From Fictibacillus barbaricus (lineage in GTDB: Bacteria > Bacillota > Bacilli > Bacillales > Fictibacillaceae): 64,000 nucleotides of DNA. The notes under the pieces were generated by a model that saw nothing but the letters and a program-made list of their open reading frames with translations, had not been told where the DNA came from and made no database searches. Both the position numbers and the translations under genes were made by a program. Of the stretch, positions 1 through 10,865 are shown in pieces (position 1 is the stretch's first letter; the number at the start of each line of letters is the position of its first letter). The stretch covers positions 1,488,001 through 1,552,000 of the forward strand of contig NZ_BMCE01000001.1 of assembly GCF_014635025.1 (NCBI RefSeq). Direction: 5' to 3'.

Positions 1-615
1 GGGATTACAGGAATTGAAACGAGCGATATTATTGATGGAATCGTAAAAAGAGTGAACCCGGATTTTGTGATTGCCATTGATGCATTAGCTTCACGCTCTA
101 TTGAGAGGGTAAATGCAACTATTCAAGTTTCGAATACAGGTATCCATCCAGGTTCAGGAGTTGGAAACAAACGTAAAGAATTAAGTAAAGAAACACTAGG
201 TATTCCGGTTGTTTCTATAGGTATTCCAACCGTAGTTGATGCTGCTACTATTACGAGTGACACGATAGATTTTATCTTAAAGCACTTTGGACGTGAGATG
301 AAAGAGAAAGATAAACCTTCTAAATCCCTTCTGCCTGCTGGTATGACCTTCGGGGAGAAAAAAATATTAACAGATGAAGATATGCCTGAAGAAGGTCATC
401 GGCAGTCTTTTCTTGGAATGGTAGGAGTCCTTGAAGACGACGAAAAGCTCCGGCTTATACGCGAAGTTCTTGCTCCTATCGGTCATAACCTTATGGTTAC
501 ACCAAAGGAAGTCGATGTTTTTATTGAAGATATGGCAAACGTTCTAGCTAATGGTTTAAACACAGCCCTGCACGGTCAGATCGACCAGGGCAACACATCA
601 TCTTACACCCATTAA
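1..615 (+). CDS. gpr: Germination protease GPR (C-terminal part, cut by window start)
   Basis: GPR is the aspartic-type endopeptidase that degrades small acid-soluble spore proteins during germination. The frame is open from base 1, so only the last 204 residues are present and the true start lies outside. The visible part begins [11 protein letters not shown] and contains the conserved run [13 protein letters not shown] near residues 18-30, followed by [16 protein letters not shown] and [15 protein letters not shown], all typical of the family. An internal ATG at 52 is not the start because the conserved sequence continues upstream of it. The gene ends with TAA at 615 and is followed 69 bases later by yqxA. 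In B. subtilis spoIIP lies between these two genes; it is absent here. Confidence 0.97.
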   Translation, partial: GITGIETSDIIDGIVKRVNPDFVIAIDALASRSIERVNATIQVSNTGIHPGSGVGNKRKELSKETLGIPVVSIGIPTVVDAATITSDTIDFILKHFGREMKEKDKPSKSLLPAGMTFGEKKILTDEDMPEEGHRQSFLGMVGVLEDDEKLRLIREVLAPIGHNLMVTPKEVDVFIEDMANVLANGLNTALHGQIDQGNTSSYTH

Positions 616-684
616 GTTTTAGGCATATCTGGACAAGCTTGTGCATAAATTTGAATTGTATATCCTCATGGGGAGGAATCTGTA

Positions 685-1032
685 ATGACAAAATTTATGT
701 TGAAGTGTTTTGGACTGGTCACGCTGCTTCTGTTCGGCGTTTTATTTGGGATACAAAAAGCACAATTTGAGATGAATGAATTAAAGAGTCCTTCTCAGGA
801 GAATGTTGAATCGTTAATCAATCTTTCTTCAGTTGAAAGTGATACTGAGTCAGAAACGGTTACGAGTCATGATATTAAGTCGAAACAAGAAACTTTAAAA
901 AAAATAGACTCATTTAATGTATTCTCAGCATTGGGGCAAAAGCTTTCATCCTGGATTTCATCAACCTTTAGTGTCATGATTTCAGTTTTCGGCATTATTA
1001 TCCAGGAAATGCTGGATGTCTTTTCACCATAA
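685..1032 (+). CDS. yqxA: YqxA family protein (DUF3679)
   Basis: A 115-residue protein with one N-terminal membrane segment (about residues 6-24), a short polar acidic middle, and an amphipathic C-terminal helix that ends in DVFSP. Size, position upstream of lepA and the N-terminal pattern match the YqxA/DUF3679 family of Bacillaceae, whose function is not known. It has a good ribosome binding site (GGGGAGG at about 670-676). It lies directly after gpr and is closed by a strong terminator. Because it sits in a sporulation neighbourhood it may be expressed with gpr, but nothing in the sequence proves that. Confidence 0.8.
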   Translation: MTKFMLKCFGLVTLLLFGVLFGIQKAQFEMNELKSPSQENVESLINLSSVESDTESETVTSHDIKSKQETLKKIDSFNVFSALGQKLSSWISSTFSVMISVFGIIIQEMLDVFSP

Positions 1033-1071
1033 GAACCATGAGGGGGCTGCTCCTTTAATGGTTCTTTTTTT
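1031..1071 (+). terminator. Terminator after yqxA
   Basis: AAGAACCAT at 1031-1039 pairs with ATGGTTCTT at 1058-1066, with extra pairing of the G-rich and C-rich inner bases, and is followed by a T tract to 1071. It separates yqxA from the lepA promoter. Confidence 0.85.
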
Positions 1072-1111
1072 ATTTAGTAGGACTGTCTTACTCCTGTTTT
1101 TCAGGTTGTGA

Positions 1112-1140
1112 TTGAAACAGTTACCTGGTATTGCTATAAT
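1112..1140 (+). promoter_or_regulatory. Sigma-A promoter of lepA
   Basis: TTGAAA at 1112-1117 and TATAAT at 1135-1140 are 17 bases apart, and the -10 box has the extended TG (TGCTATAAT). The lepA start codon is 44 bases downstream of the -10 box. Confidence 0.8.
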
Positions 1141-1183
1141 CAAAGCTAGTGACTTTTCCTAAAATTGTAGGAGTGAACGTATA

Positions 1184-3019
1184 ATGAACAGAGAAGAAAA
1201 ATTAAAAAGACAAGCAAAGATCCGTAACTTTTCCATTATTGCACACATTGACCATGGAAAATCTACGTTAGCTGACAGAATTTTAGAAGAAACAAGTGCT
1301 CTGACACAGCGTGAAATGAAAGAACAGCTATTAGATTCAATGGACCTAGAACGTGAACGGGGTATTACAATTAAATTAAATGCCGTTCAGCTTCAATATA
1401 AAGCAAAAGATGGCGAGATCTATACCTTCCACTTGATTGACACTCCTGGACACGTAGACTTCACTTATGAGGTGTCTAGAAGTTTGGCAGCATGTGAAGG
1501 GGCATTACTTATTGTAGATGCTGCTCAAGGAATCGAAGCTCAAACGTTAGCCAACGTTTATCTTGCACTCGAGAATGATTTAGAGATCTTACCGGTTATC
1601 AATAAGATAGACCTTCCAAGTGCTGAGCCTGAACGAGTTCGCCAAGAGATTGAAGATGTAATAGGGTTAGATGCGTCTGAGGCTGTACTTGCTTCCGCAA
1701 AGGCGGGTATCGGAATTCAAGATATCTTAGAACAGATCGTTGAAAAAGTCCCAGCTCCTCAAGGAGATCCAGAAGGGCCTCTTAAAGCACTTATCTTCGA
1801 CTCCTTATATGACCCATACAGAGGTGTAGTTACGTACATTCGTGTTGCAGAGGGTACGGTTAAGATCGGTGATAAAATTAAGATGATGGCAACCGGAAAA
1901 GAGTTTGAAGTGCTAGAATTAGGCGTATTTACTCCTAAAGCGGTTCAAAAGGACTTTTTAACAGTTGGTGATGTTGGTTTCTTAACAGCATCCATCAAAA
2001 ACGTTGGAGACACACAAGTCGGTGATACGATTACCAGCGCAGTAAAAGGGGCGCAAGAACCACTGCCAGGTTACAGAAAAATGAACCCGATGGTTTATTG
2101 CGGATTGTATCCTGTCGACACAGCAAAATATAACGATTTACGTGAAGCGTTAGAAAGGCTTGTGTTGAATGATTCTGCACTTCAATATGAACCGGAAACT
2201 TCACAAGCACTTGGATTTGGATTCCGCTGCGGATTCTTAGGACTACTTCATATGGAGATTATTCAAGAACGTATTGAACGTGAATTTAATATCGACCTTA
2301 TCGCGACAGCGCCAAGCGTTATCTATAATGTTACGATGACAGATGGGGAAAAAATCGTAGTGGATAACCCTGCGAACATGCCCGAAGCGCAAAAGATTTC
2401 TGTAGTTGAAGAACCATATGTTAAAGCTTCCATTATGACACCAAATGATTATGTTGGAACGATTATGGAAATCTGTCAAAAGAAGCGCGGTATCTTCATG
2501 ACGATGGATTATCTTGAAAACAATCGGGTTAACGTACTATACGAGATTCCGCTTTCTGAGATCGTGTACGATTTCTTTGATCAGTTGAAATCCAGCACAA
2601 AAGGATACGCATCTCTTGACTATGAATTGATTGGTTATAAGCCGTCGAAACTGGTTAAAATGGAAATATTATTGAACAATGAGAAGATCGATGCATTATC
2701 AGTAATTGTGCATAAAGACTTTGCTTATGAACGTGGAAAAGTAGTCGTTGAAAAATTAAAAGAACTGATTCCTCGCCAGCAGTTTGAAGTGCCGATCCAA
2801 GCGGCGATCGGTCAAAAAATTGTAGCTCGTTCAAACATTAAAGCATTAAGAAAGAACGTTCTTGCTAAATGCTACGGCGGGGATATCTCACGTAAGCGTA
2901 AACTATTGGATAAGCAAAAAGAAGGTAAGAAGCGTATGAAGACAATCGGTCGAGTTGATGTTCCGCAAGAGGCGTTCATGGCCGTTCTTCGTATGGATGA
3001 TACGAACAATAATAAATAA
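1184..3019 (+). CDS. lepA: Elongation factor 4 (LepA)
   Basis: LepA is a ribosome-dependent GTPase that binds stalled or mis-translocated ribosomes and can back-translocate them. The 611-residue length is normal. The GTPase core shows G1 AHIDHGKST (residues 20-28), the DTPGHVDF G3 motif, and NKID for G4; EF-G-like domains follow, and the C-terminal LepA-specific domain ends in a basic stretch ([16 protein letters not shown]) that contacts tRNA. The start ATG has a TAGGAGTG ribosome binding site about 9 bases upstream and its own strong promoter. A short gap separates it from hemW, the usual Bacillus partner. Confidence 0.98.
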   Translation: MNREEKLKRQAKIRNFSIIAHIDHGKSTLADRILEETSALTQREMKEQLLDSMDLERERGITIKLNAVQLQYKAKDGEIYTFHLIDTPGHVDFTYEVSRSLAACEGALLIVDAAQGIEAQTLANVYLALENDLEILPVINKIDLPSAEPERVRQEIEDVIGLDASEAVLASAKAGIGIQDILEQIVEKVPAPQGDPEGPLKALIFDSLYDPYRGVVTYIRVAEGTVKIGDKIKMMATGKEFEVLELGVFTPKAVQKDFLTVGDVGFLTASIKNVGDTQVGDTITSAVKGAQEPLPGYRKMNPMVYCGLYPVDTAKYNDLREALERLVLNDSALQYEPETSQALGFGFRCGFLGLLHMEIIQERIEREFNIDLIATAPSVIYNVTMTDGEKIVVDNPANMPEAQKISVVEEPYVKASIMTPNDYVGTIMEICQKKRGIFMTMDYLENNRVNVLYEIPLSEIVYDFFDQLKSSTKGYASLDYELIGYKPSKLVKMEILLNNEKIDALSVIVHKDFAYERGKVVVEKLKELIPRQQFEVPIQAAIGQKIVARSNIKALRKNVLAKCYGGDISRKRKLLDKQKEGKKRMKTIGRVDVPQEAFMAVLRMDDTNNNK

Positions 3020-3030
3020 TAAGCATGTAT

Positions 3031-3066
3031 AGACCGCGAAGGGAATTTTAGCGGTCTTTCCTGATT
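3031..3066 (+). terminator. Probable terminator after lepA
   Basis: AGACCGC at 3031-3037 pairs with GCGGTCT at 3051-3057. The following tract (TTCCTGATTT) is only moderately T-rich, so read-through into hemW, which has no evident promoter of its own, is likely. Confidence 0.6.
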
Positions 3067-3092
3067 TATGAGAATAAAAGGCGGTGAACATG

Positions 3093-4238
3093 ATGCTTAA
3101 AGCGGCATATCTTCATATCCCATTTTGTGTTCAGATCTGTCACTATTGTGATTTTAATAAGATCTTTATCCATCAGCAGCCGGTAGACGAGTATTTAAAG
3201 TCTATGAAAACAGAAATGCTAAATACGACAAACCGATTTAACAACTATAAAATGGAGACCATCTTTGTAGGTGGGGGCACCCCGACTTCTTTGAGTGAAA
3301 GTCAGCTCGATACTTTTTTACGCGATGTAAATGAAGTGTTGGGGAATCAATCTTTAAAAGAGTTTACGGTTGAAGCGAACCCTGAACAAACGACAAATGA
3401 AAAGATCGCTGTATTAAAAAGCAATGGGGTAAACAGGTTAAGTATCGGGGTTCAAGCATTTCAAGACTCTTTATTAAAAAAAATTGGGCGAACACACAAC
3501 AAAGAAGATGTTTACTCTACCGTTTTCAGTGCAAAGAAAGCAGGAATCCATAACATGTCTATAGATCTGATGTTTGGTCTGCCGGGACAAACAATGGAAA
3601 TGTTTAAGGAGTCTGTGAACGAGGCTTTGGCACTGGATGTTCCCCATATTTCTTCTTACTCTTTACAGATAGAAAAGAAAACTGTTTTTTACAACCTTGC
3701 ACAAAAAGGAAAGCTTGTTCTGCCAGAACAAGAACTCGAAGCAGCCATGTACGAATATTTAATTGAAACGCTCGATAAAAGAGGTTTCAAACAATATGAG
3801 ATCAGTAATTTTGCTGTTCCAGGGTTTGAGAGCAAGCATAATCTCCAATACTGGGATAATAACGAATATTTTGGTATTGGGGCAGGTGCTCATAGTTATG
3901 CAGAGGGTACGAGAAGAAGAAATGCTGGCCCATTAAGACAGTATATGAGCCTAATAGAGGAAAACGGATTTCCATATGTGGAAGAGCATCTGGTACCGCT
4001 TTCTGAAAAGATGGAAGAAGAAATGTTTATGGGCCTCAGAAAACACCAGGGAGTATCTGATAAGACTTTCTTTGATCGATATGGGAAGTCTATGTTTGAT
4101 GTATATAAAGACCCCATCGAGAGGCTTATTCAAAAAGGCTGGCTTGAAAGGAAGAAGGATACCCTTATGCTGACAAAGGAAGGAATACCTTTAGGGAACG
4201 AAGTCTTTCAAGAATTTATTGGTGTAGTTTTAGATTGA
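3093..4238 (+). CDS. hemW: Radical SAM haem chaperone HemW
   Basis: HemW is a radical-SAM protein that carries and inserts haem into respiratory enzymes; it was long annotated as an oxygen-independent coproporphyrinogen oxidase. The radical SAM cysteines are Cys12, Cys16 and Cys19 (FCVQICHYCDF), with the three-residue first spacing CX3C of the family, followed by the SAM-binding GGGTP motif. Length is 381 residues from the ATG at 3093. That start was chosen because the GGCGG ribosome binding site (3080-3084) is 8 bases upstream; a GTG at 3084 lies inside the binding site and an ATG at 3090 is also possible. The stop codon overlaps the -35 box of the hrcA promoter. Confidence 0.93.
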   Translation: MLKAAYLHIPFCVQICHYCDFNKIFIHQQPVDEYLKSMKTEMLNTTNRFNNYKMETIFVGGGTPTSLSESQLDTFLRDVNEVLGNQSLKEFTVEANPEQTTNEKIAVLKSNGVNRLSIGVQAFQDSLLKKIGRTHNKEDVYSTVFSAKKAGIHNMSIDLMFGLPGQTMEMFKESVNEALALDVPHISSYSLQIEKKTVFYNLAQKGKLVLPEQELEAAMYEYLIETLDKRGFKQYEISNFAVPGFESKHNLQYWDNNEYFGIGAGAHSYAEGTRRRNAGPLRQYMSLIEENGFPYVEEHLVPLSEKMEEEMFMGLRKHQGVSDKTFFDRYGKSMFDVYKDPIERLIQKGWLERKKDTLMLTKEGIPLGNEVFQEFIGVVLD

Positions 4239-4264
4239 CAACAAAGAGCACCTTTTGGTAACTT
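4235..4264 (+). promoter_or_regulatory. Probable promoter of the hrcA-grpE-dnaK operon
   Basis: A perfect -35 box TTGACA (4235-4240) overlaps the hemW stop codon. The best -10 box at usual distance is TAACTT (4259-4264, 18-base spacer), which is weak. A CIRCE operator follows directly, which is the arrangement seen in B. subtilis. Confidence 0.6.
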
Positions 4265-4275
4265 ATATTATAGAT

Positions 4276-4302
4276 TTAGCACTCGCTGTTTAAGAGTGCT
4301 AA
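4276..4302 (+). promoter_or_regulatory. CIRCE operator (HrcA binding site)
   Basis: TTAGCACTC at 4276-4284, a 9-base spacer, and GAGTGCTAA at 4294-4302 form the exact CIRCE inverted repeat. It lies 17 bases before the hrcA start. HrcA with GroEL represses class I heat-shock genes from this site. Confidence 0.98.
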
Positions 4303-4318
4303 CAAATGAGGTGATAGT

Positions 4319-5344
4319 ATGTTAACGGAACGACAACTCTTTATTCTGCGTGTTTTAATAGATGATTATATTAAGCATGTTGAGCCTGTAGGTTCCCGTA
4401 CAATCTCTAAAAGAGAGGACATTACCTACAGTCCTGCAACGATTCGTAATGAACTTGCAGATTTGGAGGATCTTGGATTCTTAGAGAAAACACATACTTC
4501 ATCTGGTAGAATTCCGTCTGAAAAAGGCTATCGGTTTTATGTTGATCATCTTCTGCCATCTCTTTCGATGAGTGAAGGTGAAATTGGCCATTCTGAACTT
4601 TTATTTACAGAAAAAGTTCAGGAAGCAGAAGCATTATTTGATCAATCTGCTAAGATTCTTTCGGACCTAACTAATTATACATCTGTTGTTTTAGGGCCTA
4701 ACGCCTTAGACATGAAGCTAAAGCACATGCAGATTATTCCGATATCTTCACAGATGGCAGTAGCTATTTTTGTGACGAATACGGGGCATGTTGAGAACAG
4801 ACAAATTGTATTGCCCGATACCATTGAGCCTTCAGATCTGGAAAAACTGGTTAACATTTTAAATGAAAGACTTGCAGGTGTGAGATTGATAGAGCTGAAC
4901 ACTCGAATTCAAAAAGAGCTTTCAGCTGTATTCAAAAAGCATCTTCAAGACTATCAAAACACGGGTGTTTTCCTGGACCAGCTTCTTTTATGGAGCAAAA
5001 AAGAAAAGCTTTTTTATGGCGGGAAAACAAACATGCTTTCTCAGCCGGAATTCCGTGACCTTGACAAGGTTAGACCGCTTCTGGATTTTTTAGAAACACG
5101 TGATCTGATGGAGAAGCTTGTTTCTTCTACTGAAAAAGGTGTAACGGTTAGAATTGGCACGGAGAACGAGCATGAAGCGATGAAGAATTGCAGTGTGATA
5201 AATGCTTCCTATACGATGCATGGGAAACATATAGGTACAATATCTTTAATCGGTCCTACTAGAATGGAATATAAAAAGGTTATTTCTTTGCTAGATTCGC
5301 TTTCTAAAGAAATGACGACCCGGTTAAATGATTTCTCAGATTAA
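4319..5344 (+). CDS. hrcA: Heat-inducible transcription repressor HrcA
   Basis: HrcA represses class I heat-shock genes by binding CIRCE; its activity depends on GroEL. The 341-residue protein begins with a winged-helix DNA-binding domain (residues about 1-70, including SPATIRNELADLEDLGFLEK and HTSSGRIPSEKGYRFYVD), followed by a GAF-like dimerisation core. The ATG at 4319 is preceded by GAGGTGAT. The gene is the first of hrcA-grpE-dnaK and sits directly behind its own operator, so it is autoregulated. Confidence 0.97.
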   Translation: MLTERQLFILRVLIDDYIKHVEPVGSRTISKREDITYSPATIRNELADLEDLGFLEKTHTSSGRIPSEKGYRFYVDHLLPSLSMSEGEIGHSELLFTEKVQEAEALFDQSAKILSDLTNYTSVVLGPNALDMKLKHMQIIPISSQMAVAIFVTNTGHVENRQIVLPDTIEPSDLEKLVNILNERLAGVRLIELNTRIQKELSAVFKKHLQDYQNTGVFLDQLLLWSKKEKLFYGGKTNMLSQPEFRDLDKVRPLLDFLETRDLMEKLVSSTEKGVTVRIGTENEHEAMKNCSVINASYTMHGKHIGTISLIGPTRMEYKKVISLLDSLSKEMTTRLNDFSD

Positions 5345-5368
5345 TGGATTTTTTAGGGAGGTGAAAGC

Positions 5369-5941
5369 ATGAACAAAGAGGAAATCACTCAAGATCAAGA
5401 GCAAACAGATGTTAATGAAGAAGTGACGGAAGTGGAAGAAGTTGTTGTTGAAGAAGTAGATTCTTCAAACGAAGAAACACTTAATGAGGAACAACAGCGT
5501 ATTTCGGAACTTGAAGCTAAACTCGAGGAAGCTAGCCAAAAAAACCTTCGTCTGCAAGCGGATTATGACAACTTCCGTCGCCGTACAAGAGAAGAACAGG
5601 CAGCGAGCCTTAAATATAAATCTCAAAGTTTGCTTGAACAATTACTGCCGGCACTAGATAACTTTGAGCGTGCTTTAAAGACTGAAGCTACGAACGATCA
5701 GGCCAAAACCTTAATTCAAGGTATGGAAATGGTTTATCGTCAGTTATCAGATGCATTGAAACAAGAAGGTCTAACAGAGATTCCTTCAGTAGGGCAAACC
5801 TTTGACCCGAACCTGCATCAAGCTGTTATGCAAGTGGAAGATTCTGAATTCGAATCCAACACGGTGATTGAAGAACTGCAAAAAGGTTATATGTTAAAGG
5901 ATCGTGTAATACGTCCTGCTATGGTAAAAGTAAACGCGTAG
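5369..5941 (+). CDS. grpE: Nucleotide exchange factor GrpE
   Basis: GrpE is the ADP-release factor for DnaK. It has 190 residues: an acidic, low-complexity N-terminus, a long coiled coil (about residues 40-90, including [15 protein letters not shown]), and a C-terminal beta domain with the signature [14 protein letters not shown] and [16 protein letters not shown]. The ribosome binding site is GGGAGGTG. It lies between hrcA and dnaK with short gaps, under CIRCE control. Confidence 0.97.
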   Translation: MNKEEITQDQEQTDVNEEVTEVEEVVVEEVDSSNEETLNEEQQRISELEAKLEEASQKNLRLQADYDNFRRRTREEQAASLKYKSQSLLEQLLPALDNFERALKTEATNDQAKTLIQGMEMVYRQLSDALKQEGLTEIPSVGQTFDPNLHQAVMQVEDSEFESNTVIEELQKGYMLKDRVIRPAMVKVNA

Positions 5942-5953
5942 AACTACATATGA

Positions 5954-7807
<1,854 letters not shown>

Positions 7808-7825
7808 TTTTTTAAAGCAGTTAAA

Positions 7826-7861
7826 AGTCAAAGTCAGGCTATCTTGACTTTGGCTTTTTTT
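7826..7861 (+). terminator. Terminator between dnaK and dnaJ
   Basis: AGTCAAAGTCA (7826-7836) pairs with TGACTTTGGCT (7845-7855) apart from a G-T wobble, and seven T follow. It would stop or reduce read-through from the heat-shock operon into dnaJ. Confidence 0.85.
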
Positions 7862-7923
7862 CTGAAGTGAAGTTAGTGATCAATACTGGCTTTAGACGTA
7901 ACAAAACCTTTGCAGTTTTCGTC

Positions 7924-7952
7924 TTGAGTCAGGTGGTATTCAATGGTAAGAT
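7924..7952 (+). promoter_or_regulatory. Sigma-A promoter of dnaJ
   Basis: TTGAGT (7924-7929) and TAAGAT (7947-7952) are 17 bases apart, 32 bases ahead of the dnaJ start. No CIRCE element lies near, so dnaJ can be transcribed without HrcA control. Confidence 0.6.
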
Positions 7953-7984
7953 AACTTTTATGTGAGAATTCGGGAGTGTCCTAT

Positions 7985-9097
7985 ATGAGTAAAAGAGATT
8001 ATTACGAAGTACTTGGATTAGATAAGAACGCCTCAAGTGATGAGGTTAAAAAAGCATACCGTAAACTTGCCAGAAAGTATCACCCAGATGTTAATAAAGA
8101 GGCAGATGCGGAAACAAAGTTTAAAGAAGTAAAAGATGCTTATGAAACGTTGAGTGACCCTCAAAAGAAAGCTCACTACGATCAGTTCGGCCATACTGAT
8201 CCTAACCAGGGATTCGGTGGCGGAGGAGCTGATTTTGGAGGCTTCGGCGATATATTCGATATGTTTTTTGGCGGCGGAGGAGGAAGACGAAATCCGAATG
8301 CTCCACGTCAAGGGAATGACCTCCAATATGGACTTCGGCTTTCTTTTGAAGAAGCAGTGTTTGGTAAAGAAACAGAAATTCAGATTCCAACGGAAGAAAC
8401 GTGTGGAACGTGTCATGGTTCGGGTGCGAAGCCTGGAACAAAACCTGAAACATGTTCTCATTGTAACGGCAGCGGCCAGTTGAACGTAGAACAAAATACA
8501 CCGTTTGGCCGAATTGTTAATCGAAGAGTATGTCACCACTGCAGCGGTAAAGGAAAGATCATAAAAGATAAATGTAATACGTGTCATGGTGCGGGGAAAG
8601 TCCGCAAAAACAAGAAGATCTCAGTTAAAGTGCCAGCTGGAGTAGATAATGGTCAGCAAATCCGTATGTCAGGTCATGGGGAACCTGGCATAAACGGCGG
8701 ACCTGCAGGTGACCTTTATGTGGTGTTCCAAGTAGCCGATCATGAGTTCTTTGAACGTGATGGAGATGATATCCATTGTGAGATGCCTTTAACGTTTGCT
8801 CAAGCGGCATTAGGTGATGAGATTGAGGTTCCTACGTTGTACGGCAAAGTTAAGCTGAAGATACCTGCCGGAACACAGACGGGGACACATTTCCGTTTAA
8901 GAGGAAAAGGTGTAAAGAACGTACATGGGCGGGGGCAAGGCGACCAGCATATTCAAGTGAAAGTGATAACACCTAAAAACTTAACAGAAAAGCAAAAGCA
9001 GCTTCTTCGAGATTTTTCCGAAATCAGCGGCACTCTTCCTGATGAACAGCAGGATGGTTTTTTTGATAAAGTAAAGCGTGCATTCAAAGGTGAGTAA
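7985..9097 (+). CDS. dnaJ: Chaperone DnaJ (Hsp40, type I)
   Basis: Co-chaperone that delivers substrates to DnaK and stimulates its ATPase. The 370-residue protein has the J domain with HPD at 33-35, a Gly/Phe-rich linker (about 70-105), four CxxCxGxG zinc-binding repeats ([32 protein letters not shown]), and the C-terminal substrate domains. The start is the ATG at 7985, about 7 bases after CGGGAGTG; an earlier GTG at 7976 lies in the ribosome binding site. It has its own promoter and leads into prmA. Confidence 0.97.
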   Translation: MSKRDYYEVLGLDKNASSDEVKKAYRKLARKYHPDVNKEADAETKFKEVKDAYETLSDPQKKAHYDQFGHTDPNQGFGGGGADFGGFGDIFDMFFGGGGGRRNPNAPRQGNDLQYGLRLSFEEAVFGKETEIQIPTEETCGTCHGSGAKPGTKPETCSHCNGSGQLNVEQNTPFGRIVNRRVCHHCSGKGKIIKDKCNTCHGAGKVRKNKKISVKVPAGVDNGQQIRMSGHGEPGINGGPAGDLYVVFQVADHEFFERDGDDIHCEMPLTFAQAALGDEIEVPTLYGKVKLKIPAGTQTGTHFRLRGKGVKNVHGRGQGDQHIQVKVITPKNLTEKQKQLLRDFSEISGTLPDEQQDGFFDKVKRAFKGE

Positions 9098-9148
9098 GAA
9101 GCATCTAAGGTAGATGGCCTTAAGCAAATAATAAACGGAGTTGATATG

Positions 9149-10090
9149 ATGAAATGGTCAGAAATTAGCATCCACACTACTCAGGAAGCTGTTGAACCAG
9201 TATCGAATATTTTACATGAGGCAGGAGCAAGCGGAGTTGTGATCGAGGATGTAGATGACCTCTCAAAAGAGCGCCAATCCGTGTTTGGGGAAATCTATCA
9301 GCTTAACCCCTCTGATTATCCTTCAGAAGGTGTTATTTTAAAAGCATACCTTCCTGTTAACAGCTTTTTAGGTGAGACCGTTGAAGAGATCAAACAGGCG
9401 GTAACCAATCTTATAAAGTATGATATTGATATCGGAGCGAATACGATTTCAATATCAGAAGTAAACGAAGAAGAATGGGCGACTGCTTGGAAGAAATATT
9501 ATAAGCCAGTAAAGATCTCATCAAGGATTACGATTACTCCAACGTGGGAAGATTACAAACCCGTTCACTCGGATGAGCTGATTATCGAATTGGATCCGGG
9601 TATGGCGTTCGGTACAGGAACGCATCCAACGACTGTGATGAGTTTGCAGGCTATCGAAAAGTATATAAATGAAGGCGACTCTGTCATCGATGTTGGAACG
9701 GGCTCAGGTGTTTTAAGTATTGCATCTGCCTTGCTGGGTGCTGAAAAAGTAGAAGCGTATGATCTTGATGAAGTTGCTGTTAACTCTGCGCGCTTGAATG
9801 TGAAGCTGAACAAAGTGAATCATAAAGTACATGTAGACCAAAATGATCTCCTTAAAGGAATAGAAGGTCCAATTGATCTCGTTGTAGGAAATCTTTTAGC
9901 TGAAATTATTCTATTGTTTGTTGATGATACAGCAAAGGTGCTTAAACCAGGCGGCTATTTTATTACGTCAGGAATAATTCAAGGAAAAAAACGCGATGTG
10001 AAAGCTAAGCTAGAAGAACAGGGCTTCACGATTATAGAAATTTTAGAAATGGAAGATTGGGTTGCGATTGTCGCTCAAAATCAGAAATAA
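9149..10090 (+). CDS. prmA: Ribosomal protein L11 methyltransferase PrmA
   Basis: SAM-dependent enzyme that methylates lysines and the N-terminus of ribosomal protein L11. It has 313 residues: a small N-terminal L11-recognition domain, then a Rossmann methyltransferase domain with the SAM loop [15 protein letters not shown] and the family signature [21 protein letters not shown] is the catalytic NxxA region. Two adjacent ATGs (9146, 9149) are possible; 9149 fits the MKWSE start of relatives and the ACGGAG binding site better. It is co-directional with dnaJ and rsmE, as in B. subtilis. Confidence 0.95.
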   Translation: MKWSEISIHTTQEAVEPVSNILHEAGASGVVIEDVDDLSKERQSVFGEIYQLNPSDYPSEGVILKAYLPVNSFLGETVEEIKQAVTNLIKYDIDIGANTISISEVNEEEWATAWKKYYKPVKISSRITITPTWEDYKPVHSDELIIELDPGMAFGTGTHPTTVMSLQAIEKYINEGDSVIDVGTGSGVLSIASALLGAEKVEAYDLDEVAVNSARLNVKLNKVNHKVHVDQNDLLKGIEGPIDLVVGNLLAEIILLFVDDTAKVLKPGGYFITSGIIQGKKRDVKAKLEEQGFTIIEILEMEDWVAIVAQNQK

Positions 10091-10107
10091 GATAGGAAGT
10101 GCACTTC

Positions 10108-10860
10108 ATGCAAAGGTACTTTGTTACTTCAGAAGACTGGAGAGGCGACCGAGTTACTATAAGAGACGAGGATGCGAAACACATCTCAAAAGTGATGAGA
10201 ATGCAGGTTGGGGACAACATAATATGCTGCGATAACAACGGTCGTGCTTCTGTTTGTGAGATCATTGATCTTGGCGCTGGCACAGTTGAAGTACAGGTGA
10301 TACAGGATGTAGAAATGCATGCTGAGATGCCTGTTAAGGTTACCATTGCACAGGGACTTCCGAAGTCAGATAAACTTGAATTCATCGTTCAAAAAGGAAC
10401 AGAACTGGGAGCGTCTATCTTTTTTCCGTTTTCTGCTGACCGGTCAGTTGCAAAATGGGATGATAAAAAGGCGGTTAAGAAAAGAGAACGTCTAGAAAAA
10501 ATAGCAAAAGAAGCAGCAGAACAATCACACAGAAACAAGATTCCGGAAGTATTAACCCCAGGAACTTTTTCGGATTTGCTAAAATTGGCGCAACAGTATA
10601 AGATAAAAATCGTTGCATTTGAAGAAGAAGCAAAACAGCAGGAATTAACACGTTTTGCCTCTGCTTTAAATACAGGTACTGAGGGAGATTCCATCCTTTG
10701 TGTTATTGGTCCTGAGGGAGGTCTCAGCGAACAAGAAGCAACCTGCCTAAAAGAACATGGATTTCAATTATGTGGGCTAGGTCCTAGAATATTAAGGACA
10801 GAAACGGCTCCATTATATATGTTATCTGCTATATCTTATCATTTTGAATTAAAGGGGTGA
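10108..10860 (+). CDS. rsmE: 16S rRNA (uracil-1498-N3)-methyltransferase RsmE
   Basis: SPOUT-class methyltransferase that modifies U1498 in helix 44 of 16S rRNA. It has 250 residues with an N-terminal PUA-like RNA-binding domain (HISKVMRMQVGD) and the C-terminal trefoil-knot domain with IGPEGGLSEQE and LGPRILRTETAPLYMLS, both diagnostic. The ATG at 10108 has AGGAAG 8 bases upstream; a GTG at 10099 is within that site. It ends right at the mtaB ribosome binding site, which shows translational coupling. Confidence 0.95.
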   Translation: MQRYFVTSEDWRGDRVTIRDEDAKHISKVMRMQVGDNIICCDNNGRASVCEIIDLGAGTVEVQVIQDVEMHAEMPVKVTIAQGLPKSDKLEFIVQKGTELGASIFFPFSADRSVAKWDDKKAVKKRERLEKIAKEAAEQSHRNKIPEVLTPGTFSDLLKLAQQYKIKIVAFEEEAKQQELTRFASALNTGTEGDSILCVIGPEGGLSEQEATCLKEHGFQLCGLGPRILRTETAPLYMLSAISYHFELKG

Positions 10861-10865
10861 TCAAT

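Noticed and set aside
2243-2479. Minus-strand ORFs inside lepA, dnaK, dnaJ, sigA and other conserved genes
   Set aside because: They lie fully within well-supported genes, lack ribosome binding sites and their sequence resembles reverse-complement coding shadows.
8033-8587. 184-codon minus-strand ORF opposite dnaJ
   Set aside because: Composition is biased (Arg/Ser/Phe/Cys) in the manner expected of an antisense frame, and it covers the conserved J and zinc domains.
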